A DNA stretch of 64,000 bases from Thermoleophilia bacterium (GCA_028285405.1 JANQPH010000037.1:1-64000); one strand, 5' to 3'; shown: positions 52,084 through 61,056, counted from the first letter of the stretch. The notes: generated by a model from the letters alone, not told the origin. Numbers and translations: made by a program.

Positions 52084-52578
52084 TCACCGGCCCGCCGGCA
52101 GCGTCGCGTCGAGCGCCGCCGCGACGAGCAGGCCGAGGGCGGCGCCGGCGAGCACGTCGCCGACCTCGTGCTCGCCGGTGGCGACCCGACACGCGCTTCC
52201 GAACGCCATCCCGCACCAGAGGGCCGTACCCGCTCCGCGGGGACCCCGCGACGCGGCGCTCGCGATGGCCGCGCCGGCCGCGGCATGCCGGCTGGGGAAC
52301 CCGCCGTCGCGCCGCTCGCCCGGGCGGGGGCGTCCGATCTGGTCCCGGGCGATCAGCGCCAGCCCGGCCGCGGTGCCGGCCGACAGGAGCGCGCGCACCC
52401 CGTCCCGACGCGTCGCCGGCCCGACGATCGCCGCGGCGACGGCCAGGCGGAAGGTCGGCGCAAACGCGGCCGAGCCGATGCGCGCGACGCGGAGCGCTTC
52501 GGGACGTCCCGCGACCGTGTGCCTGACGATGTGTCCGGCGCGGCGGTCGAGCTCAGAGAGGCGGCGTGTCGAGACCAT
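52084..52578 (-). CDS. PAP2-family phosphatase
   Basis: A 164-aa membrane-associated phosphatase of the PAP2 family. The three catalytic motifs are readable: RDQIGRPRP (motif C1, KxxxxxxRP-like with Arg for Lys), GFPSRHAAA (C2, PSRH), and RVATGEHEVGDVLAG (C3, RxxxxxHxxxD). Such short enzymes dephosphorylate undecaprenyl diphosphate or other lipid phosphates. ATG 52578 is my start; a GTG at 52665 extends it by 29 residues, and neither has a clear ribosome-binding site. It faces the cyclase gene convergently and is divergent from the thioredoxin-like lipoprotein. Confidence 0.82.
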   Translation of the reverse strand: MVSTRRLSELDRRAGHIVRHTVAGRPEALRVARIGSAAFAPTFRLAVAAAIVGPATRRDGVRALLSAGTAAGLALIARDQIGRPRPGERRDGGFPSRHAAAGAAIASAASRGPRGAGTALWCGMAFGSACRVATGEHEVGDVLAGAALGLLVAAALDATLPAGR

Positions 52579-52700
52579 CGGCGAGTAGGTGTGCGAGATC
52601 CGATCCGGACGGGGTCGGCTCGACGATCGAGCCGGCGGGCGCTGTCTCGCGCCCACCTGCGTCACGCTAGCGGCCCGTGTCCCCTGCTAGCGTCGAAGAA

Positions 52701-53207
52701 GTGCGGCGGCTGGCGGCCATCTTCGCGGTGCCATTGCTCGCGGCGGCGCTGGCGGCATGCATGACGGGCGGTGCCGAGGTCTCGGCCTCCGACCCGGCCG
52801 ATCGCGCCGACGCGGAGGACTTCAGCGTCCCGGCGCTCCTGTCGGACGGGGACGTCTCGCTGTCGCAGTTCAGCGGGACGCCGGTGGTGCTCAACTTCTG
52901 GGCCTCCTGGTGCACGCCGTGCAAGAAGGAGATGCCGATCCTCCAGAACTTCGCCGCCGACAACCCCGATGTCGCGGTCGTGGGCATCGCCGTCAACGAC
53001 ACCGAGCGCGACAGCCGCAAGTTCGCCGAGGACCGCGACATCCAGTTTCCGCTCGGCGTGGACGGGGACGGGTCGGTCTCGGCCGACTACGGCGTGACCG
53101 GGCTCCCGGTGACCATCGTGATCGACGGCGAGGGCCGGATCGCGACGACCTGGTTCGGCGAGATCACGCGCGAGGAGCTCGACCTCTTCGCCGAGCAGCT
53201 CGGCTGA
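52701..53207 (+). CDS. TlpA-like thioredoxin-fold lipoprotein
   Basis: A 168-aa exported thiol-disulfide protein. The N-terminus RRLAAIFAVPLLAAALAAC is a lipoprotein signal ending in an LAAC lipobox, so it should be anchored outside the cell membrane. The AhpC/TSA-TlpA-type domain has the active site WASWCTPCKKEM (CxxC, about residues 69-80) and the cis-Pro loop VTGLPVTIVID. It probably keeps exported thiols reduced, for example in cytochrome c assembly. GTG 52701 is chosen because it gives a canonical signal; GTG 52677 is in frame upstream. Its stop shares one base with the tilS start (TGATG). Confidence 0.88.
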   Translation: MRRLAAIFAVPLLAAALAACMTGGAEVSASDPADRADAEDFSVPALLSDGDVSLSQFSGTPVVLNFWASWCTPCKKEMPILQNFAADNPDVAVVGIAVNDTERDSRKFAEDRDIQFPLGVDGDGSVSADYGVTGLPVTIVIDGEGRIATTWFGEITREELDLFAEQLG

Positions 53208-54217
53208 TGGCCGAGGTTCGGGAGGCGACTCGCCCGGCAGTCGCCGACACGGGGGCGCTCGAGTCGCTCGAGCTGCGGGTGCGGGACCACTGGCGGCGCC
53301 ATTCGGTCGTCGCGCCCGGTGAGACGGTCCTGATGCTCCTCTCGGGTGGGCCCGACTCCCTCTGCGCGCTCGATCTGCTCACCCGTGTCCACGACGGCTC
53401 GGTGCGGGCGCTGGTCGTCGACCACGGCCTCCGAGACGAGAGCGCGATCGAGGCGGAGCGCGCGGCGGGGCTCGCTCGTGATCTCGGCATCGCCGGTCGG
53501 GTCGAGCGCGTCGAGGTCGAGCCGGGGGCGAGCGTCCAGGACGCCGCCCGCGTCGCGCGCTGGACGGCCGCACGCCGGGCGGCCCGGGACATCGGTGCGA
53601 CCTGCATCGCGACCGGCCACACCGCCGACGATCAGGCCGAGACCGTGCTGTTTCGAATCGCCCGCGGCACCGGCCGCTCGGGTGCGCTCGGCATGGCCGC
53701 TCGGGACGGCGACATCGCTCGCCCGATCCTGTGCCTGGAGGCATCCGAGACGCGGCGCTGGTGCCGGGAGCGTGGGCTCGACCCCGTCGAGGACCCCAGC
53801 AACGAGGACCCGCGGTTCGCCCGCGTCCGCGTCCGCGCGGACGCGCTGCCGGCGCTCGAGCGGGTGCATCCGGGCGCCCGGGCACATCTGGTTGACCTGG
53901 CAGAGCTGCTTCGCGACGAGGCAGAGCTGATCGAGCCGCTCGTCGACGACGCCTGGCGGCGGTGCGAGACCGAGGTGGGGCTGGCCGTGGGCCCGCTGCT
54001 CGAGGAGCACACCGCCGTTCAGCGGCTGCTCATCAGGCGGCTGCTGGAACGTGCCGGCGCACCGGGAGAGGCACGGGGGCGACGCTCGGTCGAGCGCGCA
54101 CGCGATCTCCTGGTCACGGGCTCCCGGATGACGCTGCCCGGGCCGGTCGATGTGCGAGTTCGTGGCGGGGTTCTCAGCGCGCGGCCCGAGCGCTCCGGCG
54201 AGCGTGCCCGCAGGTGA
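53207..54217 (+). CDS. tilS: tRNA(Ile)-lysidine synthase
   Basis: TilS attaches lysine to C34 of tRNA-Ile(CAU), changing it to decode AUA. The 336-aa protein has the ATP-pyrophosphatase P-loop SGGPDSLCALD (about residues 44-54), VDHGLRDES, the HTADDQAETVLFRIARGTGR motif (about 139-158), RPILCLEASETRRW, and DPSNEDPRFARVRVRADALP. It is a normal-length actinobacterial version lacking the full E. coli C-terminal domain. ATG 53207 overlaps the upstream stop by one base; its stop overlaps hpt by 4 nt, forming the common tilS-hpt-ftsH order. Confidence 0.94.
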   Translation: MAEVREATRPAVADTGALESLELRVRDHWRRHSVVAPGETVLMLLSGGPDSLCALDLLTRVHDGSVRALVVDHGLRDESAIEAERAAGLARDLGIAGRVERVEVEPGASVQDAARVARWTAARRAARDIGATCIATGHTADDQAETVLFRIARGTGRSGALGMAARDGDIARPILCLEASETRRWCRERGLDPVEDPSNEDPRFARVRVRADALPALERVHPGARAHLVDLAELLRDEAELIEPLVDDAWRRCETEVGLAVGPLLEEHTAVQRLLIRRLLERAGAPGEARGRRSVERARDLLVTGSRMTLPGPVDVRVRGGVLSARPERSGERARR

Positions 54218-54756
54218 GCCGGCCGGACGACACGCGGCCCGGCGAGATCCTGATCCCCGAGGAGCAGCTGCAGACCCGCGTCACGGAGCTCGCCGCCGAG
54301 ATCTCGCGGGACTACGCGGGCCGTCGGCTCCTGCTCGTCGGCGTGCTGAAGGGCGCGGTCCCGTTCATGGCCGATCTCATCCGGCGGATCGACGTCCCGT
54401 GCGAGCTCGACTTCATGGCGGTCAGCTCCTACGGATCGACCACCCACTCCTCGGGCGTCGTCCGGATCCTGAAGGACCTCGACATGCCGCTCGCCGGCCG
54501 GGACGTGCTGGTCGTCGAGGACGTGATCGACTCCGGGCTCACGCTGAGCTACCTGATGAAGAGCCTCGCCGCCCGCGAGCCCGCCAGCCTGGCGATCTGC
54601 ACGCTGCTGGCCAAGCCCGGTCGGCGGCGGCTGGCCCTCGACGTCAGCTATGTGGGCTTCGAGCTCCCGGACGTCTTCGTCGTCGGCTATGGGCTCGATC
54701 ACGACGAGTGCTTTCGCAACCTGCCCCACATCGCCGAGCTCGACGGATCCGAGTAG
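54214..54756 (+). CDS. hpt: Hypoxanthine phosphoribosyltransferase
   Basis: Purine salvage enzyme making IMP or GMP from hypoxanthine or guanine and PRPP. The 180-aa type I phosphoribosyltransferase has LLLVGVLKGAVPFMADLIRR (PPi loop), DFMAVSSYG (flexible loop), and the PRPP motif VLVVEDVIDSGLTLSYL (about residues 89-105). The C-terminal VGFELPDVFVVGYGLDHDE (about 149-167) gives the purine-stacking Phe and the metal-binding Asp. Start is GTG 54214 with a 4-nt overlap to tilS. A 146-bp gap with a promoter separates it from ftsH. Confidence 0.94.
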   Translation: MSRPDDTRPGEILIPEEQLQTRVTELAAEISRDYAGRRLLLVGVLKGAVPFMADLIRRIDVPCELDFMAVSSYGSTTHSSGVVRILKDLDMPLAGRDVLVVEDVIDSGLTLSYLMKSLAAREPASLAICTLLAKPGRRRLALDVSYVGFELPDVFVVGYGLDHDECFRNLPHIAELDGSE

Positions 54757-54811
54757 CGAAACGCGAGCCGGTCGGCGCATTGCCGGATACCTGAGACCGC
54801 CCATTTGCCGC

Positions 54812-54820
54812 TGCTATTCT
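54812..54820 (+). promoter_or_regulatory. Extended -10 promoter upstream of ftsH
   Basis: TGC-TATTCT (hexamer 54815-54820) is an extended -10 element. It lies 82 bp before the ftsH ATG in the only long gap of this gene run. No good -35 is seen. Confidence 0.5.
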
Positions 54821-54902
54821 CGATCGACTGGCCATCTCGCCACCAGGAGCCCGGCGCACGACGCCCTGATCCTGCGGTACGGCGTCGATCGCACGGGGTG
54901 CG

Positions 54903-56858
54903 ATGAACCGGTTCTTCAAGAGCGCGGCCTTTCCGATCCTCATCGTGATCCTGCTGGTGTTCGTCGCCCAGCGGCTCGTCAGCTCCGACGGCGACGAGGA
55001 GCCGGCGCCGACGTACAGCGAGTTCGTCACCCAGATCGAGCAGGGCCAGGTCGAGAAGGTGACGATCAAGACCGAGGAGCAAGAGGCCGACGTCACCACC
55101 ACCGAGGCCGCGGGCGCCGACAAGTACACGACCGGCATCCCGGACGGCGTCTCGGAGCAGCTGACCGAGCAGCTCACCGCCGCGAACGTCCCGATCAAGG
55201 TCGAGGGGCGCGGCGGCACGCCGTGGTGGAGCTTCCTGATCACGCTCGCCCCGTTCCTGCTCTTCATCATCTTCTGGATCTACCTGATGAACCGCATGCA
55301 GGGCGGCGGGACCAAGGTGATGAGCTTCGGCAAGAGCAAGGCGAAGCGAATGTCGGTCGACGCGCCCAAGGTCACGTTCAAGGACGTGGCCGGAGCCAAC
55401 GAAGCCGTCGAGGAGCTCCACGAGATCAAGGAGTTCCTCGAGAATCCGCGCAAGTTCCAGGCGCTCGGCGCGCGCATCCCCAAGGGGGTCCTGCTGTTCG
55501 GTCCTCCGGGGACCGGCAAGACTCTGCTCGCCCGCGCGGTCGCCGGTGAGGCCGGCGTACCGTTCTTCTCGATCTCCGGCTCCGACTTCGTCGAGATGTT
55601 CGTCGGCGTCGGTGCCAGCCGGGTGCGCGACCTCTTCGAGCAGGCCAAGCAGAACAGCCCCTGCATCATCTTCATGGACGAGATCGACGCGGTCGGTCGT
55701 CACCGCGGCGCCGGGCTGGGCGGCGGCCACGACGAGCGCGAGCAGACCCTGAACCAGCTGCTCGTCGAGATGGACGGGTTCGAGGCGAAGGACAACATCA
55801 TCCTGATCGCCGCGACCAACCGGCCCGACATCCTCGACCCGGCGCTGCTTCGACCCGGACGGTTCGACCGTCAGATCGTGGTCGATCGCCCGGACCGCGA
55901 GGGCCGCGCGCGGATCCTGAGGGTCCACGCCGAGGGCAAGCCGATTGAGGACGAGATCGACCTCGACGCGCTCGGCGGCCAGACGCCGGGATTCACGGGC
56001 GCCGACCTGGCCAACCTCGTCAACGAGGCCGCGCTTCTCGCCGCACGGCGCAACAAGCGCAAGATCGGCCAGGAGGAGCTCGAGGAGGGGATCATGCGCG
56101 TGATCGCCGGCCCCGAGAAGAAGAGCCGCCTGCTGTCGGAGCGCGAGCGCATCGTGACGGCGTACCACGAGATGGGGCACGCGCTCGTCGGCAACTTCCT
56201 GCCGAACGCCGACCCGGTGCACAAGATCAGCGTGGTCGGCCGCGGCCAGGCGCTCGGCTACACGATCTCGATGCCGGCCGAGGACGCCGTCCTCACGACC
56301 AAGGCCCAGCTCGAGGACACGATGGCCATGACGCTCGGTGGGCGCGCCGCCGAGGAGATCGTGTTCGGCGAGATCACGACGGGCGCGGCCAACGACCTCG
56401 AGAAGGTCACGCAGATGGCCAAGCAGATGACGATGCGGTTCGGGATGAGCGAGAAGCTCGGCCCGCGCGTCCTCGGCCACAACCAGGGTGCCCCGTTCCT
56501 GGGTCGGGACATGTCGTCCGAGCCCGACTACTCCGACGACGTCGCTCGCACCATCGACCTCGAGATCCGCCGCATCATCGAGGAGGCGCACCAGAACGCC
56601 CGCGACATCCTCGTCGAGCACCGCCAGGAGCTGGACGACATCAGCCAGATCCTGCTCCGGCGGGAGACAATCGAGCGCGAGGAGTTCGAGGCGCTCCTGG
56701 CCGGTGTCCCGGAGGAGGAGGTCTTCGCCGATCGCGATCGGCGGGCCCGCGACGCGGCGCGACCCACGCCGGAGCCGGCCCCCCGGCCCGAGACCCCGCC
56801 GCCAGCGCCGGAGCGGCTGCCGTATCCGCCGGCACCGCGTCCCGCACCCGGGGGATAG
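54903..56858 (+). CDS. ftsH: ATP-dependent zinc metalloprotease FtsH
   Basis: Membrane AAA protease degrading misfolded and regulatory membrane proteins. The 651-aa chain has an N-terminal membrane segment ([17 protein letters not shown]), a periplasmic domain, and a second segment ([20 protein letters not shown]). The AAA domain then shows Walker A GPPGTGKT (200-207), Walker [12 protein letters not shown], and SRH arginines in [18 protein letters not shown]. The zinc site is HEMGH (422-426). The C-terminus is a Pro-rich tail ([20 protein letters not shown]). Start is ATG 54903. The G of its TAG stop is the first base of the structured repeat, so the repeat borders the gene exactly and may have altered its 3' end. 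Confidence 0.97.
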   Translation: MNRFFKSAAFPILIVILLVFVAQRLVSSDGDEEPAPTYSEFVTQIEQGQVEKVTIKTEEQEADVTTTEAAGADKYTTGIPDGVSEQLTEQLTAANVPIKVEGRGGTPWWSFLITLAPFLLFIIFWIYLMNRMQGGGTKVMSFGKSKAKRMSVDAPKVTFKDVAGANEAVEELHEIKEFLENPRKFQALGARIPKGVLLFGPPGTGKTLLARAVAGEAGVPFFSISGSDFVEMFVGVGASRVRDLFEQAKQNSPCIIFMDEIDAVGRHRGAGLGGGHDEREQTLNQLLVEMDGFEAKDNIILIAATNRPDILDPALLRPGRFDRQIVVDRPDREGRARILRVHAEGKPIEDEIDLDALGGQTPGFTGADLANLVNEAALLAARRNKRKIGQEELEEGIMRVIAGPEKKSRLLSERERIVTAYHEMGHALVGNFLPNADPVHKISVVGRGQALGYTISMPAEDAVLTTKAQLEDTMAMTLGGRAAEEIVFGEITTGAANDLEKVTQMAKQMTMRFGMSEKLGPRVLGHNQGAPFLGRDMSSEPDYSDDVARTIDLEIRRIIEEAHQNARDILVEHRQELDDISQILLRRETIEREEFEALLAGVPEEEVFADRDRRARDAARPTPEPAPRPETPPPAPERLPYPPAPRPAPGG

Positions 56859-57045
56859 GCAAGGAGGGCGCAGAGCTCCGGCTCCTTGTCGTTGACGAGC
56901 GCAGCTCGTCGCGTCGATGTGTTCGGAGCTGGTCGCCGACGCGCAGGCCGCAGCGCTTTGCCCTGGGGGCACGTGGTCTGTCGCATCGAGGCAAGAGCCT
57001 CGATGCTCACCTTCGGGGTGCCCCGAGGGTGAAGTGACCGGCCGA
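56858..57045. repeat. Structured dispersed repeat, copy 2
   Basis: Second copy of the element at 33089-33275. Helices: outer 56874-56880 with 56924-56930 (AGCTCCG/CGGAGCT), inner hairpin 56894-56900 with 56904-56910 (GACGAGC/GCTCGTC), long stem 56956-56972 with 57018-57034 (one G-G mismatch), and apical hairpin 56983-56992 with 56997-57006 (loop AAGA). The outer and inner helices pair perfectly although their sequences differ from copy 1. It fills the gap between ftsH and folP, where no ordinary gene is seen (56859-57201). Confidence 0.7.
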
Positions 57046-57051
57046 AGTTGG

Positions 57052-57115
57052 GGCAAGGAGGGCGCAGAGCTCCGGCTCCTTGTCGTTGACGAGCGCAGCT
57101 CGTCGCGTCGATGTG
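57052..57115. repeat. Perfect second copy of the first 64 bp of the structured repeat
   Basis: These 64 bp are identical to 56858-56921. The two starts are 194 bp apart, about the length of one full element plus a few bases, so this looks like a tandem array of 1.3 units. It includes the 7-bp hairpin GACGAGC-GCA-GCTCGTC and an AAGGAG/CTCCTT inverted pair. It ends 87 bp before the folP start. Confidence 0.85.
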
Positions 57116-57201
57116 CCCGGTTGTCGGCCCGCCGAGCATCGCCCGCTCGCTAGCCTCAGCCGATCAACGCTGATCCACTGAGCTGGCTCGATCCCCCGTG
57201 C

Positions 57202-57990
57202 GTGATGGGGATCCTGAACCTGACCCCCGACTCGTTCTCGGACGGCGGCGAGCACGATCCAGGATCGGCGCGGTCCCGGCTCGACGAGCTCATGGCCGAG
57301 GGCGCGTCGGTCGTCGACGTGGGCGCCGAGAGCACCCGCCCGGGCGCGCCAGACGTGTCGGCGGACGAGCAGCTCCGACGGCTGGCGCCCTTGCTCGATG
57401 CGCTCGCCGGTGGGTCCGTTCCGTTCAGCATCGACACCTCCTCGGCGGGCGTCGCGTCAACGGCGCTCGATGCCGGGGCGGTGCTGGTCAACGACGTGCG
57501 CGCAGGTCTCGCCGACCCCGACCTGCTCCCGCTCGTCGCCGAACGGGGCGCCGCGGTCTGCTTGACCCACATGCGCGGGACCCCGGCGGACATGCAGGAC
57601 GACCCCCGCTACGCGGACGTGGTCGGCGAGGTCGAGCGGTTCCTCGGTGACCGTCGGACCGCCGCGCTCGAGGCCGGGGTCGGCCCCGACCGCGTCCTGG
57701 TCGACCCCGGGATCGGGTTCGGCAAGACCCTCGAGCACAACCTCGCGCTGCTCGCGGCGGTGGGCCGCTTCGCGCGGCTCGGGCCCGTCGTCGTCGGCGT
57801 CTCGCGCAAGGGGATGTTCGGCCAGCTCCTGGGGCGATCGGTCGACGAGCGCCTCGCCGGCTCGCTGTCGGCCGCGCTCGCCGCCGTCGCCGAGGGGGCG
57901 TCCGTGATCCGCGCGCACGACGTTGCGGCGACGGTCGACGCGCTTCGCACATGGCGCGCGATCGGCGATGCTGGACGGAGCCATGGCTGA
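57202..57990 (+). CDS. folP: Dihydropteroate synthase
   Basis: Folate enzyme joining p-aminobenzoate and dihydropterin pyrophosphate; target of sulfonamides. The 262-aa TIM barrel starts with MGILNLTPDSFSDGG (pterin and diphosphate loop), then VDVGAESTRPGA, ISIDTSS-like FSIDTSSAGVA, VNDVRAG, HMRGTP, DPGIGFGKTLEHN, VGVSRKGMFG, and IRAHDV at the end. Start is GTG 57202, directly before an ATG at 57205; an in-frame TAG at 57151 limits the upstream choices, and a CTG at 57178 would add a typical short leader. It is followed by folB with an 8-nt overlap. Confidence 0.94.
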   Translation: MMGILNLTPDSFSDGGEHDPGSARSRLDELMAEGASVVDVGAESTRPGAPDVSADEQLRRLAPLLDALAGGSVPFSIDTSSAGVASTALDAGAVLVNDVRAGLADPDLLPLVAERGAAVCLTHMRGTPADMQDDPRYADVVGEVERFLGDRRTAALEAGVGPDRVLVDPGIGFGKTLEHNLALLAAVGRFARLGPVVVGVSRKGMFGQLLGRSVDERLAGSLSAALAAVAEGASVIRAHDVAATVDALRTWRAIGDAGRSHG

Positions 57991-58351
57991 CAACGTGCAT
58001 GTCTGCGTCCACGACTTCGTCGCCTTCGGGCGTCACGGGGTGCTGCCCTCCGAGCGCGAGCTGGGGCAGCGCTTCGAGGTCGACGTCGACGCGGAGCTGT
58101 CGGAGTGCAGGGGCACCGAGAGCGACGCGGTCGAGGACACGCTCGACTACGCGCGCATCACGTCCGCGATCGCGGACGTGATCGAGGGACCACCGAGAGC
58201 GCTGCTCGAGCGGCTCGCCTCCGAGATCGCCGACCGTGTGCTGGTCGACTTCCGGGTGCGGAGGGTGACGGTGTGGATCCGCAAGCCGTCGGTCCCGGTC
58301 CCGCACGTGGTCTCGTCGACCTCCGTGACGCTCGTCCGCGACCGGACGTGA
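57983..58351 (+). CDS. folB: Dihydroneopterin aldolase
   Basis: Converts dihydroneopterin to 6-hydroxymethyl-dihydropterin. The 122-aa protein has the usual length and motifs: VCVHDFVAFGRHGVLPSERE (residues 5-24) with the catalytic Tyr replaced by His-Gly in this branch, FEVDVDAEL, DTLDYARITSAIADVIEG, LLERLASEIADRVL, and VTVWIRKPSVPVPH. The glutamate-lysine catalytic pair is represented by the LERLAS Glu and the IRKP Lys. Start is ATG 57983; ATG 57968 is in frame. The stop overlaps folK by 4 nt. Confidence 0.92.
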   Translation: MADNVHVCVHDFVAFGRHGVLPSERELGQRFEVDVDAELSECRGTESDAVEDTLDYARITSAIADVIEGPPRALLERLASEIADRVLVDFRVRRVTVWIRKPSVPVPHVVSSTSVTLVRDRT

Positions 58352-58857
58352 CGTACCGGTACTGGATCGGCCTCGGCGCCAACCTCGGCGACCGCCGCGC
58401 GGCCCTGGCCCGCGCGCTCGAGGAGCTGAGTCGGCGGGGTCTCGGCGTCGAGGCGGTCTCCGACGTGTACGAGACGGCGCCCCAGGACCTCGAGGATCAG
58501 CCCCCGTTCCTGAACGCCGTGGCGCGGGTCGAGTCGACGCTGCGGCCCCCCGCGGCGCTGGATGCCTGCAAGCAGGTCGAGCTCGCGCTCGGACGCGATC
58601 CGGCGGGCGTGCGGTTCGGCCCGCGGCCGATCGACTGCGACCTGCTGCTGTGGAGCGGCGGCTCTTGGTCGGACGAGCGGCTCGAGATCCCGCATCCACG
58701 CCTCGCGCGGCGCAGGTTCGCGCTCCTGCCGCTGCTCGAGCTCGACCCCGATGCCCGCTGGCCCGACGCCACGCCGGTCGCCGACGCCCTGGCCGCGATC
58801 GATCCGGAAGCCCAGCCCGCTCGCAGGCTCGGGGGGTTGACGGACGAAGTGGACTAG
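58348..58857 (+). CDS. folK: 2-Amino-4-hydroxy-6-hydroxymethyldihydropteridine diphosphokinase
   Basis: Pyrophosphorylates hydroxymethyl-dihydropterin, providing the substrate of FolP. The 169-aa protein begins YWIGLGANLGDRRAALARAL, then YETAPQDLEDQPPFLNAVAR, ELALGRDP, the metal-binding RPIDCDLLLW (DxD, about residues 94-103), and EIPHPRLARRRFALLPLLEL. Start is GTG 58348 with a 4-nt overlap to folB. The order folP-folB-folK is a typical folate cluster; folE is not in the window. Confidence 0.94.
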   Translation: MTYRYWIGLGANLGDRRAALARALEELSRRGLGVEAVSDVYETAPQDLEDQPPFLNAVARVESTLRPPAALDACKQVELALGRDPAGVRFGPRPIDCDLLLWSGGSWSDERLEIPHPRLARRRFALLPLLELDPDARWPDATPVADALAAIDPEAQPARRLGGLTDEVD

Positions 58858-58890
58858 ACTCAGGGGCCCCCTGCGCCCGGAGCGTTCTGC

Positions 58891-59199
58891 GTGTCCCACA
58901 CCGATGAGCTGGAGGAATACGACGCCGAGCTCGAGCTGCGGCTCAAGCGCGAGTACGCGGACGTGTTCCCGCTCTTTCGGTATTGCGTGCTCACGCAGGA
59001 GGCGACCTACCTGTGCAACAAGTTCGAGCGCGAGTTCACGCCCCAGCCGGCGTACCCGCTGTTCCGCATCTCGATGGAGGACGTGTGGGTGTGGGATCGC
59101 AACCGACCCACGCGGATCATCCCGCGGGTGGAAGTGCACACGACGCAGGACGTCACGGTCGAGATCCTGAAGTCCGGACCCGAGCCTGACGCCGAGTAG
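58891..59199 (+). CDS. DUF2469 protein
   Basis: A 102-aa protein matching the actinobacterial DUF2469 family: EEYDAELELRLKREYADVFP, YCVLTQEATYL, and RISMEDVWVWDRNRPTR (VWVWD before RP) align in order with mycobacterial members. The acidic N-terminus and lack of membrane segments suggest a small cytoplasmic protein. Family function is unknown. It lies between folK and coaX, while in mycobacteria the homologue is elsewhere. Start is GTG 58891. Two cysteines (C31, C41) are not usual in the family and look specific to this lineage. Confidence 0.82.
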   Translation: MSHTDELEEYDAELELRLKREYADVFPLFRYCVLTQEATYLCNKFEREFTPQPAYPLFRISMEDVWVWDRNRPTRIIPRVEVHTTQDVTVEILKSGPEPDAE

Positions 59200-59227
59200 C
59201 GGCGTCAGCCGGGGCGGGGGTGAGCAG

Positions 59228-60010
59228 ATGCTGTTGGCGGTCGACGTGGGCAACACGCAGACCCTCGCGGGGGTCTTCCAGGGAGACGAGCTCCTCCACG
59301 AGTGGCGCATCTCGACGGAGCGAGGCGCCACCGCGGACGAGCTCGCGGCGCATCACGACCAGATCCTGCGCCTCCGGGGCGGCGGTCTCGATGCGCTGAG
59401 CGCGATGGTCGTGGCGTCGGTCGTCCCGAACCTCACGGATGGCTATCGCAAGCTCGCCCAGAAGTACCTCGACCACGAGCCCGTCGTGGTGGGCCCGGGC
59501 GTGCGCACCGGCATCCGGCTCGCGATCGACCACCCCCACGAGCTGGGAGCCGATCGGCTGGCGAATGCCGTCGCGGCGTACGACCGCTTCGGGGGCCCGT
59601 GCATCATCGTCGACTTCGGCACGGCGACGACGTTCGACGCCGTCTCCGAGGGCGGCGAGTACCTCGGCGGGGCGATCGCGCCCGGGGTCGAGACGTCACT
59701 CGCCGCGCTGACTGCTCGGGCCGATCGGCTCATCAAGGTCGATCTGACCCCACCCGGGAGAGCGATCGGCAAGTCGACGATCGACAGCATGCGCTCGGGC
59801 GCGGTCTACGGAACCGTCGCGATGGTCGACGGGATGGTCCGGATGATCGAGGACGAGCTCGGCCAGGACGCGGTGGTCGTCGCCACGGGCGGGCTGGCGG
59901 CCCTCGTGCACAAGTTCTCGGACGAGATCGACGTCCACGAGCCGAAGCTGACGCTGGACGGCCTTCGGCTCGTCCACGGCTTCAGCACCGCGGCGGGGGT
60001 GACCTCGTGA
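59228..60010 (+). CDS. coaX: Type III pantothenate kinase
   Basis: First step of coenzyme A synthesis. The 260-aa ASKHA enzyme has MLLAVDVGNTQTLAGVF (phosphate-1), VASVVPNLT, GADRLANAVAAYDRFGGPCI with the pantothenate-binding GADR, IVDFGTATTFDAVSEGGEYL (phosphate-2), GGAIAPGV, and VVVATGGLAALV (adenosine). Type III enzymes need a monovalent cation and are not inhibited by CoA. Start is ATG 59228 with GGGGG upstream. The stop overlaps the dus gene by 4 nt. Confidence 0.95.
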   Translation: MLLAVDVGNTQTLAGVFQGDELLHEWRISTERGATADELAAHHDQILRLRGGGLDALSAMVVASVVPNLTDGYRKLAQKYLDHEPVVVGPGVRTGIRLAIDHPHELGADRLANAVAAYDRFGGPCIIVDFGTATTFDAVSEGGEYLGGAIAPGVETSLAALTARADRLIKVDLTPPGRAIGKSTIDSMRSGAVYGTVAMVDGMVRMIEDELGQDAVVVATGGLAALVHKFSDEIDVHEPKLTLDGLRLVHGFSTAAGVTS

Positions 60011-61056
60011 AGAAGCGGATGCGGAGCATCGCGGCAGCCCGCCGCGCGGCTCGCGCTCCGGACCCCCGTCCGGACGGGTGGCCGCTGGCGGCGCCGTTTC
60101 GCATCGGGGACGTCGCGATCGAGAACCGGGTCGTCCAGGCGCCGCTCGCGGGCATCGCGAACGCCGCCTTTCGTCGCCAGTCCCGCCGGCACGGCGCCGG
60201 CCTCGTCGTGTCCGAGATGATCTCCAGCCGCGCGCTTGTGCACGGGAACGCCCGGACCCGGGCGATGGTCGAGATCGGGGCCGACGAGCAGCCGGCCGCG
60301 GTCCAGCTCTTGGGCGTGGAGCCCGAGGTGATGGCCGAGGCGGCGGTGATCGCCGCAGAGGCCGGAGCGGTCGCGGTCGACGTCAACATGGGCTGCCCGG
60401 TGAGGAAGGTCTGCAAGACCGGCGCGGGCGCCGCCCTGCTCGACGATCCGGCCACCGGCGCGGCGATCGTCTCGGCGATGGCCAAGGCCGTCGAGATCCC
60501 CGTGACCGTGAAGATGCGCCGGGGGACGACGCCCGACCGCGCGCGACCGGCCGAGGTCGCCCGCGCGCTCGTCGACGCGGGGGCGGCCGCGGTGTTCCTG
60601 CACCCGCGCGCGGCCAAGGACGAGTACTCGGGGACGGCCGATCACTCGGTGACCGCCGAGGTCGTCGAGGCGGTGGAGGTGCCCGTCATCGCCAGCGGCG
60701 ACGTCGTCGACGCTCGCAGTGCTGTGGCCGTCGTCGACCGGACCGGCTGTGCGGCAGTGGCGCTGGCGCGTGGCTGCCTCGGCAACCCCTGGGCGTTTGC
60801 CGACATCGTCGCTGGCCGACCGCCGGCGGTGCACGACCTCCCCGAGGTCGTCGAGGAGCTCGAAGCATTTGGCGACGACATCGCCGAATTGCTCGGAGAG
60901 CGGACCGCCTCGGTCTACCTCCGCAAGTTCTACCCCTGGTACCTTGCCGACCACGACGTTGGCGGGCCGACGCTGGAGGCGCTCGTCACGGCCGAGACGC
61001 GGCACGACGCAGGGGCGATTCTGCACCGAATCGCCGCTCGACCACTCGCAGCGTAG
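60007..61056 (+). CDS. dusB: tRNA-dihydrouridine synthase, DusB family
   Basis: FMN-dependent reductase converting uridines in tRNA D loops. The 349-aa protein has NRVVQAPLAGIANAAFRRQS near the start of the barrel, AVQLLGVEPEVMAEAA, the catalytic Cys in VDVNMGCPVRKVCKTGAGAA (about residues 126-145), VTVKMRRG, and ASGDVVDARSAV, ending in the helical tRNA-binding domain (RTASVYLRKFYPWYLAD). The first 20 residues are basic (KKRMRSIAAARRAAR) and extra to most DusB proteins. Start is GTG 60007, overlapping coaX by 4 nt. greA follows after 74 bp. Confidence 0.92.
   Translation: MKKRMRSIAAARRAARAPDPRPDGWPLAAPFRIGDVAIENRVVQAPLAGIANAAFRRQSRRHGAGLVVSEMISSRALVHGNARTRAMVEIGADEQPAAVQLLGVEPEVMAEAAVIAAEAGAVAVDVNMGCPVRKVCKTGAGAALLDDPATGAAIVSAMAKAVEIPVTVKMRRGTTPDRARPAEVARALVDAGAAAVFLHPRAAKDEYSGTADHSVTAEVVEAVEVPVIASGDVVDARSAVAVVDRTGCAAVALARGCLGNPWAFADIVAGRPPAVHDLPEVVEELEAFGDDIAELLGERTASVYLRKFYPWYLADHDVGGPTLEALVTAETRHDAGAILHRIAARPLAA

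Noticed and set aside
54699-57056. Large minus-strand frame (785 codons) across ftsH and the repeat
   Set aside because: It is antisense to a certain ftsH and continues through the structured repeat by chance.
56858-57115. CRISPR array
   Set aside because: There are only two direct 64-bp copies, no regular spacers and no cas genes.
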